64,000 nt of DNA from Hyparrhenia diplandra (taxonomy: Eukaryota > Streptophyta > Magnoliopsida > Poales > Poaceae), in the NCBI GenBank assembly GCA_015847255.1, contig JADLZK010010869.1, positions 682,001-746,000 of the forward strand, in the 5' to 3' direction. The notes below the pieces were generated by a model. That model was not told the origin of the DNA. It saw only the letters and a list, made by a program, of their open reading frames with translations, and did no database searches. The translations under genes were made by a program, and so were the position numbers. Shown piece after piece: positions 1 to 11,334 of this stretch; position 1 is the first letter of the stretch, and each line of letters starts with the position of its first letter.

Positions 1-331
1 TGGCTGCTGTGGTCAGGTTTGTTTGTTACTGACATAGCAATTACCATATAGATATAGCTATCTAATGGAATAACAAGGATGATGGTTTTGTTGCTGCAAT
101 GGCAAAGCTAATGCATGAAAATTTACATCTTTATATTTTGCTCGTCCAACATGATACAAAACTGAATTTTACTTTTGTATATGCAGGATTGAGAAACAAG
201 CTGAAGCGTGTGTTCGTGATGAGCCAGAGACATTTAAAGCTCTGGTTTGGCTCATCTCTTGGAGAACTGGGGATTCTTGGCGTTGCCCTTGGTATGAAGA
301 GGTCATTGTTGAAGAATCCTATTGTTATTAG
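1..331 (+). CDS. 3' end of an unidentified gene (partial)
   Basis: A coding exon fits 187-331, after the acceptor TGCAG at 182-186 and ending with TAG at 329-331. Its peptide starts IEKQAEACVRDEPETFKA and ends in an acidic, aromatic stretch (WYEEVIVEESYCY). Bases 1-16 can be the preceding exon: they are followed by GT, end in phase 2, and join in frame through an Arg codon. The implied intron is 170 bp. A longer open frame over 99-341 is in a different register and looks like a shadow. The product is not recognised. The gene is cut by the window edge, so function and true start are unknown. Confidence 0.4.
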
Positions 332-1780
332 TAAGGAATAGGATTAGTAAAAATTATGATCATAATTAGTAAGAAATGTACAAATAGAGTATATTCTCAT
401 TGGTCTAAAGATTATTTATTCTTATGTTTGAACTCCAGGATTATTAGTCTTATCACCGACCCTTTCCTTTGGTAGACTTTGCCGGTTGGTTGTATGTGTT
501 ATACCTCTATCAGGAAGGAAAATCTTATAGAGAACATTACTTACTTTTACCTGAACAGAGCAATTAAGCAAATCGAAAAGTTTATTTAATGCTGCCAATC
601 TCTGTCCTTGTTTTTTTAATCAACTCAATAAATTGAAATCTCACACTTGCAACTATAATATGAAGGAGCTAGCAATCGACAATTCTAGCAGTGTAGGTAG
701 TACACATAGATACACATATAATAAGCTCTGTTTAAACTGAAGCCGATCTCCTGCAATGCATGTAGGCAATGTGCAAATAGAAGGGCAGACAACATGAAGC
801 AGAAAAGAGATGACACAGAAACTGAATCTACTTTCTGATTTGTGATAACCTGATGTATGATACAACTCACTCTATACAGAGGCATACACAGCCAGCCTAA
901 ACTGGTTGCTCCAAGGCAAACTGGAAGATGAAACTTGTGAAACAATCCTCTTCGTTTTTTTTTTCTTCTACAAATAAGAGCCATGCATGCATGCATCTAC
1001 ATCTGTAATGATTCCAAAAAATTGGTGACAGTAGCTGGCCTTGCCACTATTATTAATATGGGCAGGAGAACCCTCTTCAGATCAGTTTCCATGCTATTCA
1101 AATGAACTGCAGCGTTTGCAGGCATGTTGTAATCCTCCCCTCACATGAGTAAATGAGCTTGGTATGCTTGGCCAGCATTCATCATCCATTAAAATGAGAG
1201 CTATGTATGTCAGAAAATGATTTTCTTCAAAATCAGAAGTACTTTCATGATGAAGATCAGAATGACAAGAATAGTGGCACATATCACCATGCACCCTTTC
1301 TTCTTGCTCCTCTCAGCCTGCAGTAACGCAGACAGACCAAAATATTAGTCCCCAAGTGGAACAGCTACCTTTATTTCAGATCCAACACTATTGGGTTCTG
1401 CAAGTGAAGCACACATGATCACCATGGGGAAAACATAATGCACACATCTAACACAAAGGAATATATAGAAGGTGGCTGGGTGGGTGGGTGTAGGGGGCGG
1501 GGGTGATAAAGGCACAAGAAAGTGCATGTGCGGTATACAGTGAACTGAAGCCTGAAGAGTTGGTTAAAACTTGAAAACTTAATAATTTATTACAGCCCTA
1601 GTAGCAGAAAATGATATCTTTTTCTGACATGGAAAGAAAAGGAAGGGTGGTATTGTTTAATGACAAATAGGATATTTTGAGATAAATATACCAGCTAAAA
1701 CGATGAAATATTTAATCGCGACGGTTTCCACCAAATGAAAAAAATATTATGGGTATCATGAAGGCATATATAACAAAAGA
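332..1780. other. intergenic, nothing recognised
   Basis: AT-rich sequence with short open frames on both strands, none with convincing codon structure or splice context. It could include 3'UTR of the plus-strand gene to the left and of a possible minus-strand gene to the right. A purine/pyrimidine-biased stretch lies near 1470-1510. Confidence 0.3.
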
Positions 1781-2511
1781 TCAAACCCGATGGGGGCCAC
1801 ACTGTTCGCTGTCGCTTCTCAGTTTCATCAGTGCCAACTTCATGTAACCCAGAAAAGGAGCCGATGGAGAATTGCTGGTCAACGAAAATGAGAAACGGAC
1901 TTCCTTTGCGAAGTTGCATCTCATTTTGTGCCTTCCTAGAAGCAAGTCAAAGAGAATCTCCACGTCAATGATGCATGGACAACACTCTGCATCTGTACAT
2001 ATTACATCCCGCAGCAAGACATGGTTATGGATATTTGTTCGAACCGGTACCAAGTCTCAGCATTAAAATGATTTGGCATCACCATGTACTGAATTTCACA
2101 TGATGCTATGTTGTTACGTTTTAAAGAAATCTCAAGATCAATATACATGTATCTTTACACATTCAGTTATTTTAACTAACCCGAGGACCCAGAGTGTCCC
2201 ATGACATCATCTTCTAGATCCTATTTCCTTCTAAGTCTTTCTTCCAGTGCCACTAAAGTCACTCATAGTTTTAGTTCAATGTGTCACCTGTAAAGTCCAA
2301 AAAGAGCCTAATTTGTTAGAATGCATAATTGTCCTGTTGTGAAGATGGCATACATCAGCTCAAAAATTCCATAACCTAAGGCCAAGTACCAATAAATGAA
2401 TGATCGTATTGGTGCAGCTGTTGTCTTTAGCAACCTGTCACCAATAATATCGCGGAAAGGATCATGGTCTGCATTTGGCGCTATGATGATTGCATATGGA
2501 ACATGTGGCAA
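1781..2511 (-). CDS. possible exons of an unidentified minus-strand gene
   Basis: Two minus-strand open frames look less random than their surroundings. One, 2511-2308, begins MPHVPYAIIIAPNADHDPF and contains a hydrophobic run (FIYWYLALGYGIFELMYAIF). The other, 2053-1781, contains IHNHVLLRDVICTDAECC and ends in GPHRV. No splice pair joins them cleanly and neither is a family I recognise. They may be exons of a gene whose promoter lies in the GC-rich blocks at 3.1-4.6 kb, or chance frames. Confidence 0.15.
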
Positions 2512-3500
2512 TGATCGGAAGCACTACCGCCTCACCGGCCGCATGCGGCTCCGCCGGACGCCCGACAATATATACGCCCTGCTTGCAAAAAAATGTTAGG
2601 CTTTATTATCAACAGTATAGTGTGTTTCTGTCACTAACTGCAAAAAAAGCATCATAAAATTTCTTTCCATTACAGGTAGGACAATACTATTGTGCCAAGA
2701 GAGGAGCACAAATTTCATTCACAATTAAAAACAGAGAGGAGAAAACAAAGGTTTATTCAGTTTGCTACTAAAATTATCATGCAAAACTTTTATCAAAGTA
2801 AAAAAGATTCATAAGTTGAACATAAATATTCTTCTCAAAATAACATATAAAGAAGAAAGTTACATAAGAAAAAATCTAATATAAAAAAATAGTAAATACT
2901 ATATAATTTCACTTCATAATCTGGCTAGTAGCCTAGTATACATAAGGGAAATGGCATAACACTTCCAGTTTGCAAATTGGGCAGGTCCTTGGATTCACCT
3001 AGGTGTAGTGCATTATGCTTTGAATTATATTCTAGTTTCATTTTCCTGCATATATACAAAACCACAGAGAGATGATACATGCATGAAAGATAGGATATCT
3101 CTATAAAGCTTACCGCAATGGATAAACTTATTCCCCGAGGGCGATGAAGGCGATCATCGACCAACTTAGTCCGGCTGCCATGGCCGTGGGAGATGCAAGC
3201 CAGCGAGCTCTCCTCCCGCCGCTGCTCGCCAAAGGCGCCGTCCCTCCTGTTATTTTGTTGGACCAATGAGAAGCTTCGGTAGAGAGAGAGAGAAGCTTCA
3301 GTCAAGCCACGATCCAGGGTGGTTCGATATGCAATAATCAACCTCAACTCGGGCTTCTCACACATCGAATCTATAACCCAGCGTCAGAGAAATATCAGTG
3401 AGCCAAAAAAAGAACAATCTGAAATCAAACCAATGAGTGAAGCAAGATTGATCACCAAGAATTTTTGGTTGCCACTGCTAGCTGCAAATATTGTGTGCAG
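2512..3500. other. A-rich stretch and a GC-rich block, no firm gene
   Basis: 2600-2930 is A/T-rich and holds nothing recognisable. 3120-3310 is a GC-rich block; on the minus strand it has an ATG near 3182 opening only a 17-codon frame, followed by GTAAGC at about 3116-3111, which could be a 5'UTR exon with a splice donor. No coding product can be assigned. Confidence 0.25.
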
Positions 3501-3515
3501 ATTCATCTGCATCAA

Positions 3516-3746
3516 TTAGAGCCAAATTAGAAAGAAATTAGAGATGCATGGTGGAGAAACATGGATTGAAAGGACAGTGGTGGCCAGCAGCGGGGAGTGC
3601 AAGCCGTAGAAGTTAACCGAGCAGGTGCGCCTGGTGCTCGCCATCGCACTCGCCTCTCCGCCGCCGTCTTTGGTGGGGGAAGGAACCGCTACCCGACCGG
3701 AGGAGGGCAGCCGCCTGCCGGTGAGGAAAGAGCTGCTGCCAGCCAT
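3516..3746 (-). CDS. possible N-terminal exon, unidentified
   Basis: A GC-rich minus-strand frame begins MAGSSSFLTGRRLPSSGR and is rich in Ser, Arg, Pro and Gly with few acidic residues, resembling grass first exons or transit peptides. No downstream exon could be matched and there is no strong donor inside it. It could equally be an untranslated GC-rich leader. Confidence 0.15.
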   Translation of the reverse strand: MAGSSSFLTGRRLPSSGRVAVPSPTKDGGGEASAMASTRRTCSVNFYGLHSPLLATTVLSIHVSPPCISNFFLIWL

Positions 3747-4296
3747 CTCGAGAGGAAGGTCATCCGTTTCTACACAATAAAATGAATGAAATCATTAATA
3801 AAAAATGATCCAACGCATGATGAAAGGATATGGTCCTCCGTTTTTTGCACGGCCGCATCGGGAGGCTTGGATCCGGCTCTCCATTCATGACCGATTTGAT
3901 GCCGGGACCATACACACATGCAGAAGGTTGTGTAGGAAGGTTGCCGCCGCCATGCGAAAGTGGGGACGACGGAGTTTGCAGCAGCGAGAGATTGATATGC
4001 CGAAATTATGAATCGACTACCTTGTCCACTAGTCAATACTGTAAAAACGAGAGTAATTAATCTCCGGACAACCATCTGCGTGAACAGGGACGAACTCACA
4101 CCGAGACAGAGGCAAGATCGATCCGAGACCCTTTTTGCGATTTCTTGAGCGCCCCGCCGGCTCAAGCGAACCGCGGCCAACACGAAGAACCACCGAGGCC
4201 GGAGGTCACAGCTCGCGCTAGGCCGACTGCAGCGCCGCCGGTACCCCTCATCCACTCGAGGCGAGGTTCCGCCTTCTACGCTCGTGGCAGCCTCAC

Positions 4297-4640
4297 CTGG
4301 ATCGATGGCGACGACGTCTCCCGCGAAGTTGCCATTGGAGAGAGCGAGGCGCCCTACCAGGGGATGAGCGTCTCTGCCGAGACGCCGCCGTCGATGGAGC
4401 CCGCGTCGTCAAACGACGGGTGGACCGTGGATATGAGAGGTGGAGGCGGATGGTCGGGATGGCAGCGTCGGAGGACTGGGTGGGCGTGGGATGGAGGCGA
4501 GGGGTCAGGAACGGACGACGAAGGCGAATAGCGACAGAGGGGGGGAGAGACGGATCGAAGCCGGGGAGGAAGGCAAAAATTACACCGCGAGGAGGGAGGA
4601 TCGAATAGTAACTGAAGTTTGCTGATGTGTCACCTCTGCA
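4297..4640 (-). other. candidate first exon and GC-rich leader of a minus-strand gene
   Basis: On the minus strand a 39-nt phase-0 exon reads MATSRETSSPSIQ (ATG at 4335-4333) and ends exactly at CAG followed by GTGAGG, a strong plant donor. Upstream to about 4640 is a GC-rich block that would be its 5'UTR. Downstream exons were not identified. Plus-strand frames across the same block appear to be GC-driven shadows. Confidence 0.3.
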
Positions 4641-5737
4641 TGTGCAGAGAACTCCTCTAGTGGCCTCCTTCCATATAGGGGTTATAGATAGATGAGCTCT
4701 GGTTGGTTCAGTTGTTGGCATTCATGTATTTGTTGTCTCATTGCAGCTCAAACCCAACACACAAAGCGATCTGACGAATTGCATCTTCGTTTCAGAATTC
4801 AGATAAGTAGCTGCACTTCCCATGCTCGCCAAAGCTACCACGCCGGTGTGCCACCGCTCATGGTCGTGGCGAGAACTGGGGAAGCCCAGCGACGAGGCAC
4901 CACGGGCCGTCGCCGCGATCCGTCCGCCCGCCCGGCGCTACGCGCCTCCGGACTCACGAGGCTTCTGTCGTCGCGCCACGCCAGATCCGGACGAGGCAAA
5001 GGTGGTTAATTTTCTAAGGAATGGCTGAGTCTTTCGATTTGATGGTTCGATGTTTCTAACTATGTGGAAATTTGTAGCATTTTATTTATTTTATTTTATT
5101 TTTATTTTATTTTTTGGCGTCTGGTGACGATTCGTTTGGAGCCTCAATTAGTTATTCAGTAACAAAAATATTTGCGATAGAAACTATGATTTACAAGAAA
5201 TGTTATAAAATGCTTGTCCAAACATAGATATGTTTATGTGATTGTTTAAATTTATGACGGATCATGACGAGAAAATTTATTTTTAATTACCTGTTTGATG
5301 TGGTATACGGTAGATCTTAATACTTCTTTTCTATGATTACTAGTTCAATAAACTGGCCACGTGTTGTCTAAAAGGAAAAAAAAAAAAAAGATTACCGTGT
5401 TTGTTGAACCCGAAGCCATTTGGTAGCCGCCGTGGACGAGCCACGTCACCAAAATCCCCCATTCTGCATTGACTTGTCGAGAGGATCATGTGCATATGCC
5501 AACACCTCAGCAACACTCCCATCGCGCACGGGCCGCGCACTAATCGACGACCCGCCCGTGCCCGAACCGGATATTTTAGGACCCAGAGCTCCTGGCATCC
5601 ACGCGTTTTCCACAACCCGGAGCTTCTAACCGGAAGTAGAAAGACGCATGGACCAGTCTCATTCCAAGCTCCCACCTGGACCTGGCGCCGCTCTGTATGC
5701 GCACCGTGTCGCCGTGTGGGCGTCGATGGCTGTCAAC
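4641..5737. other. intergenic and promoter region, no gene recognised
   Basis: 4800-5010 is GC-rich with an open plus frame of low complexity. 5040-5400 is AT-rich, with a repeated TTTTATTTTATT tract near 5090. 5400-5737 is GC-richer and leads into the TATA box of the small hydrophobic gene at 6275. I see no supported coding sequence. Confidence 0.4.
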
Positions 5738-5738
5738 C

Positions 5739-5745
5739 TATATAA
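5739..5745 (+). promoter_or_regulatory. TATA box of hydrophobic-protein copy A
   Basis: TATATAA within CTATATAAGCG, in a GC-rich promoter. It lies 20-30 bases before the likely transcription start and about 210 bases before the 5'UTR splice donor, which fits a compact plant core promoter. Confidence 0.6.
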
Positions 5746-5764
5746 GCGCCTCCAGCCGCAACTT

Positions 5765-6274
5765 CCCGCTTGAGCTCAAAAAGTTCAGACACATTCCAGC
5801 GGGAGAGAACTTTTTTTTTTTGTGACCACGCCGTTGCGCGTTTTTGTGACCACGCCGTTGCGGAGAGAGAACTGAAAAGGTCATCAAGCTCCGAGCCATC
5901 AGCAACCAGCATCGCGTCGCGCTAGCGTTGCTCTCCGCCGCCGAGAAACGGTGACGTTCCTTCCCTGGCTTGCCAATTTTGTAATCAACAATTAAATTCT
6001 GGGCGGGAAAGAATGGACAATTTCTGTGAAAAACTGAGCTTCTACACCGTGTGAACACGCTGTGGTAGCCGTGCGCGGTGCTGGCCGGCCGGCGGCCGGA
6101 ATAACTTCTTTAACCGATTCCGTACTGCCCTTCACGTTGCATTAGCGCATGACATCCTTACTCCATGATTCTTGCGAGCTTTGAGAAAAAACATGTGTTT
6201 GCCGTTTTTTATAATAATTTGTTTGCCTTTTTGATGTGCTGGTTAACAGAGAACTACCGGCCACGCCGGCGACG
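5765..6274 (+). other. 5'UTR exon and intron of copy A
   Basis: The leader ends at a donor GTGACGTTCC starting at 5951. The intron runs to the acceptor GGTTAACAG at 6249, and exon 2 carries the ATG at 6275. Copies B and C have the near-identical donor GTAACGTTCC, so the 5'UTR intron is a shared ancestral trait. The leader contains a 22-23-base direct repeat (TTTTTGTGACCACGCCGTTG) at about 5815-5862. Confidence 0.6.
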
Positions 6275-6654
6275 ATGAGCACTCCGGAAAGCAGGGCGAC
6301 GGCCATCGGCTTCGTCGTCATGCTGCTTTCTGTCAGCGCTGCAATGCACTCGGCGCTGACGGCTTCGCCTTACTCCTCTGCTTTGTGGGCATCCTTGTTG
6401 GCGCCATCCTCGTCGCCATCGGCGTCAGCATGGCCAACGGCCCTGCGCCCAATCCCATCGTCCCGGTTGTGTTCGATGGTCCACGAGCTCTCGTAGTGTT
6501 CATGCGCCGCAACATGGCCGTCATGGGTCTTGTCATGGCTTCTTGTGCCTTCATGGCGGTCTCCGGCGAGGAAGACCCGGTGCTCTGCTTCGGCATGTTC
6601 GTTCTGCTCCTGCTCGGGCTGACATTCGTCAACATCGGAGCTCGGGGTGAATAA
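6275..6654 (+). pseudogene. small multi-pass membrane protein, copy A (frameshifted)
   Basis: Starts MSTPESRATAIGFVVMLLSV. A hydrophobic first segment is followed by a one-base deletion near 6355 (shown by comparison with copy B) that throws the frame off. The other frame resumes with VGILVGAILVAIGVSMANG, then NGPAPNPIVPVV, a third hydrophobic segment (MAVMGLVMASCAFMAVSG), an EEDPVLCF turn, and a fourth hydrophobic segment before TAA at 6652-6654. With one base restored the length is 126 codons plus stop. That predicts about four membrane segments with short loops. I do not recognise the family or its function. Codon bias and hydrophobic periodicity remain good on both sides of the lesion, so it is either very recently broken or carries a sequencing indel. 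The ATG at 6275 is chosen because copies B and C share it. Confidence 0.6.
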
Positions 6655-6854
6655 TCGCTTTGCAGTTCTTGCTTGTATTGATTCTCCATTGATTTCTGAA
6701 TTGCCCCTTCCCCTGCTATGTACCTGAACTGGGCTGGGGTATTGCACCTAAAGATCACCTATGTAAAATTTAGTACTGCTATCTTGTTGTGTCTCTCTAC
6801 TGTGTGCTTACTGGAGAATCTCTATCATGTCGTGTCTTGTGTATCTGTTGGAGT

Positions 6855-6860
6855 AATAAA
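6855..6860 (+). terminator. poly(A) signal of copy A
   Basis: AATAAA about 200 bases after the stop, in the context GTTGGAGTAATAAAGTTGTG. Copy C has the related GTTGGAGTAAAATAAAATG at the same relative place, and copy B and the remnant near 32.05 kb keep it in inverse orientation. Confidence 0.55.
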
Positions 6861-6899
6861 GTTGTGCTACAGTTGTGTATATAAGCGTTTTTTTTTTTC

Positions 6900-8030
6900 C
6901 CAATATATACTTGCCATGCATATTGCAATACTATTTGTTTAGAAGGACGATGTATGTCAGTAGTACTGTACTACTGTCTGCATTCGGTGAAACACATGTT
7001 GCTGATAGTAGAAAAGCAGTTAATCAGTAATCACTTAGTTAAAATGGTCATCAGCCACTGTTGTTGGAATTTGAAACTGAATGTCTGAAGGGCAGCATTT
7101 TTGTCAAACTTAGAAGCTTAATTAATATGGATTTCACCTATAACCCAATACACAAATTTAGTGTTGTTCTCAAGTGTAGTGTATGGGCTGACGAAAAACA
7201 GGATTACCTGTAGAAATGGTACAGTAATTGGACACTAAATACTTGATCAATATAGCTCTGCCAGTTGCTCCGAAACTGACAGTTTCAGTTAAACTGCCTG
7301 AACTGAATCTGAACTTGAGTTTCATTTAAACTGACAGAACTTTGGAGAACCTCTATCTATTAAACTGTGAGGAATCAAACTGGTACGGCCTAGGGACCGT
7401 AGAGCGTATCGGTGGGTTGTCGGAGGTCGAGGCTTGAACTCGCGACGGCGGACGGCCGGAGGTTTGGATGGCGCCAGCACAGCGAGAGCTCAGATTGGAA
7501 ACACAGAGAACGTAGTTGGCCAGGGGGCCAAGGGGAGATATAAATCTCAATCCCTGGCTACTTTGCATGGCCCCACGCAGTCCTTATAAAACCTCCCAGT
7601 CCCGGTCTGTTTACTTTCTGATGCAAGATGTAGGATAAAGCAAGTACTCTGGATTGGACAAATAAAAAGGATCAATTCAGATTGCTTGGCACTAAATGGT
7701 TTGTGAACGCATTTGGTTGTTGAGACCTGCACCTGTGTTCGAAGAGTTTTGAAAAATTATTCAGAGACGGGTAAAAAGGATTCAGAATCTTCGGCGTGCA
7801 TATACCGCGAGCAACACATATCTCATAATGGATGCCTGGTTCAGAGACATTTCATTCAACAAATCTAGGACATTAGGAAAAAAAAAAAAAAGATACTCAA
7901 AAACACGATGTAAGTTTTTTATTTTTTTAATGAACAACTCGATGTTCTAGTTATGCAGACATGGTTTGCTTTTGACCAAATGCTCTGAGACAGTTTACTA
8001 ACTTAATACATCGTCGTTCAGACCGGACAG
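6900..8030. other. intergenic, nothing firmly recognised
   Basis: AT-rich spacer between copies A and B. A GC-richer island at 7380-7600 contains short open frames and a TATAAA-like word near 7540, but no domain is seen; it may be an old element fragment. Confidence 0.3.
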
Positions 8031-8166
8031 TATTGCAAGATGCGTGGCAAGTAGGAAAGAAAATGCTTACACTACAGTAGCACAAGTTTATTATTCCAAA
8101 CACGTGCGTCTTCAGGATTCAATCGAGCGTCTATGCATTCAAGAACTGGAAACCAATTATTCACCA

Positions 8167-8483
8167 CTAACACCAGTGTTGATCAGAGAGACGGCGAGCA
8201 AGAGCAGAGCTTAACGTGGCAAAACAGAGAACGGGGTCTGCCTCGCCGGAGACCATTGTAACGGCACAAGAAGCCATGAAGAGCCCCACAGCTGGGAGGG
8301 TGGTGGCCGGGTGGTCGGTCATGTGTACACCACCGGAAGCGATGAGGTTGGCGCCGACGACGACCCTCGCGGAAGCAGAGGAGTAAGCCGAAGCCGCCCG
8401 GCGCGGAGTGCATGCCCGCGCTGACAGAAAGCAGCATGACGATGAAGCCGATGGCCATAGCCCCGCTTCCCCGGACTGCTCAT
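8167..8483 (-). pseudogene. small membrane protein, copy B (frameshifted, inverted)
   Basis: Minus-strand copy of the gene at 6275. The shared ATG is at 8483-8481 (MSSPG...), followed by AIGFIVMLLSVSAGMHSA in a second frame, so one base has been gained between the start and this segment. A further one-base gain after LLLCF (about 8370) destroys the rest, and the 3' part is diverged. Leader and donor (GTAACGTTCC, reading down from 8707) and an acceptor ending AAACAG at 8520 match the other copies. It is the most decayed of the three. Function unknown. Confidence 0.6.
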
Positions 8484-8519
8484 CGCCGCAGCGTGGCACC
8501 CGTAGGCGTAGTCCCTCCC

Positions 8520-8900
8520 CTGTTTAATTGACAAGCAACAAAACAACAAGAGCTTTGGGTTTTCAGGCTCGCAGGAATCAAACAACATGGTGAGATCACC
8601 AGGACTGGATATCACACAACCAAAAAAAAAAAAGTTTCGATCTGTACGTAGAAAAGAGCTGCTCTTTTTCCTGCCAAAAATGGGTATGAGTCGGGAAGGA
8701 ACGTTACCGAGACGAAGGTGCCGCTGCAGGAGTGAGGACGAAACGTTGCTACAGAGGACGCCGGATGTGGGGGTGAACCGTGAGATGAGATGATGCTAAT
8801 GCTGCCCGGGGCTGGGTATGGGTCGGTTTTTAAAGGGCGGGTGATGCTGCTACGGCGACGGTCAATCCAAGTGGTGCGGATGGATATCATGGCGCGGACG
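8520..8900 (-). promoter_or_regulatory. 5'UTR intron, leader and promoter of copy B
   Basis: Reading on the minus strand: GC-rich promoter with a weak TTTAAAAA box near 8835-8825, a leader ending at 8708, a GT donor at 8707-8706, and an intron to the acceptor at 8522-8520. An A-rich tract sits at 8621-8633 inside the intron. The parallel with copies A and C supports the assignment. Confidence 0.45.
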
Positions 8901-9232
8901 GATGGGGACTATGGAAAGTTTCGCTGCGGGACGATTTAAGTGGCGCCATCGCACCGCTGCGTGATAGGGGACACGACGAGAAAATTCTACGAAGTCACCG
9001 CTGCCGCCGCCGTCGCAAAGAACGAAACTTTTGAAATTTGCTTTGGGGCTCAGAGGAAAAGAGAGGAAGCCAACCGCAAACGCAACCCACTCAATTTAAG
9101 TTTTTGAAATGCATTATTAAAAATTAATCTTAACGTTTACTCGGACGGCCCTTTGTTTGTTTTTGTGTTTTGAGAGATAAAAGAACAACAAGAGTCTAGA
9201 ACTGTACTAGAAAATGGGTTATGATTGAATAA
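8901..9232. other. intergenic, no gene
   Basis: Mixed-composition spacer upstream of copy B, with a short GCCGCCGCC run near 9005. Nothing coding is supported. Confidence 0.4.
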
Positions 9233-9465
9233 GAGCAAAGTATTATGATGAGCGACTAGCCGCTCATATCTACGTGGAGGAAAGAGAAGTAAAGAGAGAG
9301 AAGAGAATGAGTGTCTCACGACGCGCCCGCTGCGGACGGCGACTAGGCCATGCGCGTGCTGCAATTGGCTCCGCATGCAGCTATGCCATAAATAGTAGCG
9401 GCCCCGACCAGCGTTGCCGCCGGGCAGTTGGCGAAGTAGCTTATATAAAACTATTGAACTTGCTC
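9233..9465. mobile_element. Tourist-like MITE (233 bp)
   Basis: Flanked by TAA on both sides (9230-9232 and 9466-9468), the target duplication typical of PIF/Harbinger-derived Tourist MITEs. The termini GAGCAAAGT and, inverted, GAGCAAGTTCAATAG form imperfect inverted repeats. It has no coding capacity; open frames across it are incidental. Confidence 0.65.
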
Positions 9466-10087
9466 TAAGGAGAAGCCTTCTCGAACATGCCTTAATTGGC
9501 ATTTCTCGATAAGCCAATTCCTATTGTCCGTACAAGTCAAAAATATCCTAAATTTGACTAAAAGAGTAACAACATCTATGATATCTAGTGATATTAATCT
9601 GATGTCCTAAATCTTGATTTTTTTTTTTCTAAAAAAATGGTCAAAATCTTTAAAGTTTAACTGTAGACAACTTTGTAAATCCATTTATGCGGAGCAACAG
9701 AGAGAGTACAGAAATAAACGGTGAAAATAATAACCGGACTTTTTTTGCGAGTTCAACAACATTTTACTGGCACTTTGATAGACACTACCCTCGATGTCAA
9801 ATTGCAACGGCAGAAGAGTAGAGTGTGTCCGACAGGTCCAGGCGACAACAGCGATGGACAAGAACTGTAGTTAAACTGTGCATAGCATAGCAATGCCGAC
9901 CTTTGGATGAGTAGCCGGCGCCGCGATTGCAATCTGGAAAGGCGGCACGTGCACGCAATCCTGGTCCACCCAACGGCCGGCCACCTCCCGCTCACGCCTG
10001 TTTCGTCCGAGCGTCGGTACGGGGCGGACTCGGCTTGGTTGCGCACTTGCCTATCGGTATCGATATGGAAACTGGCCAATCCTGGAC

Positions 10088-10206
10088 CCTTTTGGGAATC
10101 ATATGGAAACTGTCCCGCCAAGAATTAAAACCTTCGATGGCGACCTTTTTGGGAATCGTATGGAAACATAATCCTGTCCCGCCAAGAATTAAAACCTTCG
10201 ATGGCG
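10088..10206. repeat. tandem direct repeat, 2 units of about 56-61 bp
   Basis: Two adjacent copies of a unit containing TTTTGGGAATC, TATGGAAAC, TGTCCCGCCAAGAATT and CCTTCGATGGCG. The second copy has a small insertion. It lies just outside the element starting at 10284. Confidence 0.7.
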
Positions 10207-10283
10207 CCTTCTTTGACAGGTCGCTACTCAACCACAAAATTGTAATTTATGTGGGCTGTGCCATTTCGACTGTGATCTCTACA

Positions 10284-11156
10284 GGTGTGTTTGGTTGCAA
10301 GAAATTCGGTTAGCCAGGCTAGATCGAGCCACCTTTTTATGTGTTTGGTTGCACAATGGCTAGTCCTAGCCAGGCCTAGGCTGACCAAAAGTACAGAGTT
10401 AGGCTGGCCCAAAACGAATTGCAGGGGTTGCAATTCAATCCTGGCCAGGCTCCGGCTGGCTCCTGTTTTTGTTCCTCTCACCTCCTGTTCACGAGTGCCG
10501 CTTCTGTTCCTTCTCCGGCGTTGAGTCCGTCACCAGTGGTGTGCAGTCCCATCACCTGCATTTTTCATTGGTAAAATTCTTCTAGCTATCTTGGTTGTGC
10601 ACGTAAATGAGATTTTGAGTAATTCTGAGATGTCCTTTTCAAGCTACAGGAATTGAGATGTTCCTTTCACGCTACAGGAATTAAGTATTTACTGCATTGA
10701 GAACTTAGCTAGTTGTGTGATTTCTACTGAGTGCTGGTGCCCAGAGGTGGCTGTGTCTTGTGTGCTTCGGTGGCCATCCATTTCCATAAATTATTTCGCA
10801 AATTAAACAAAGGGGAACTGAATAAACATGAACACGGCGGCGTATTCTTTCCTGGCCAGATCGAGAAGCGAGCCGTGCCATGCTTGCGCCGAGCGTCGGC
10901 TATGAGCGGAGCAATCACGCGCACCAGGTGTTCGATGAAATTCATTAAGAGTGGTAAGTTTACCAAATCAGAGAAGAGGTGACCCTATCAAAACAAACCA
11001 GCTAACCAAACACCCAAATCTGAAAACCTGGCTACAATTGACCACCCCGACAAAAACAACCAAATAAGTGCCAGTGGCTAGATTTAGCCAGGCTTTTTTC
11101 TGACCATGCTAGAATGGGCTGGCCTGGCTACATATAGCTCCACAACCAAACACACC
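10284..11156. mobile_element. non-autonomous TIR transposon (873 bp)
   Basis: Perfect 14-bp terminal inverted repeats GGTGTGTTTGGTTG and CAACCAAACACACC, with the same 5-bp word CTACA directly outside both ends. The subterminal 150 bp on each side are packed with GCCAGGC/GGCTAG/TAGCCAGGC words in both orientations, as transposase-binding subterminal repeats often are. No transposase is encoded. A 5-bp duplication does not match the usual Tourist (3), hAT (8) or Mutator (9) lengths, so the superfamily is left open. Confidence 0.7.
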
Positions 11157-11327
11157 CTACAGCTCCTCCTCTTAGAACACATATTTTACCCCAACACCAA
11201 GATGCTGCAGCCGGTCCTGTTTTTCCCTCTTGTGACATCACTCTGCCTCTGTGTTCGGGCCCACGGCTTCTTCAAGAAAAGCACGTCACATCGCTTTGCA
11301 GAAAAGCACGTCACATCGCAAACACAC

Positions 11328-11334
11328 TATAAAA
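11328..11334 (+). promoter_or_regulatory. TATA box of copy C
   Basis: TATAAAA after CACAC, starting a 10-base A run, about 220 bases before the 5'UTR donor at 11549. A 20-base duplication (AGAAAAGCACGTCACATCGC and a near copy) lies just upstream at about 11274-11320. Confidence 0.5.

Noticed and set aside
7380..7460. Possible tRNA (GGTTCGAA-like GGCTTGAACTCGCG)
   Set aside because: No acceptor stem, D-arm or anticodon arm can be drawn around it. No convincing tRNA was found anywhere in the window.
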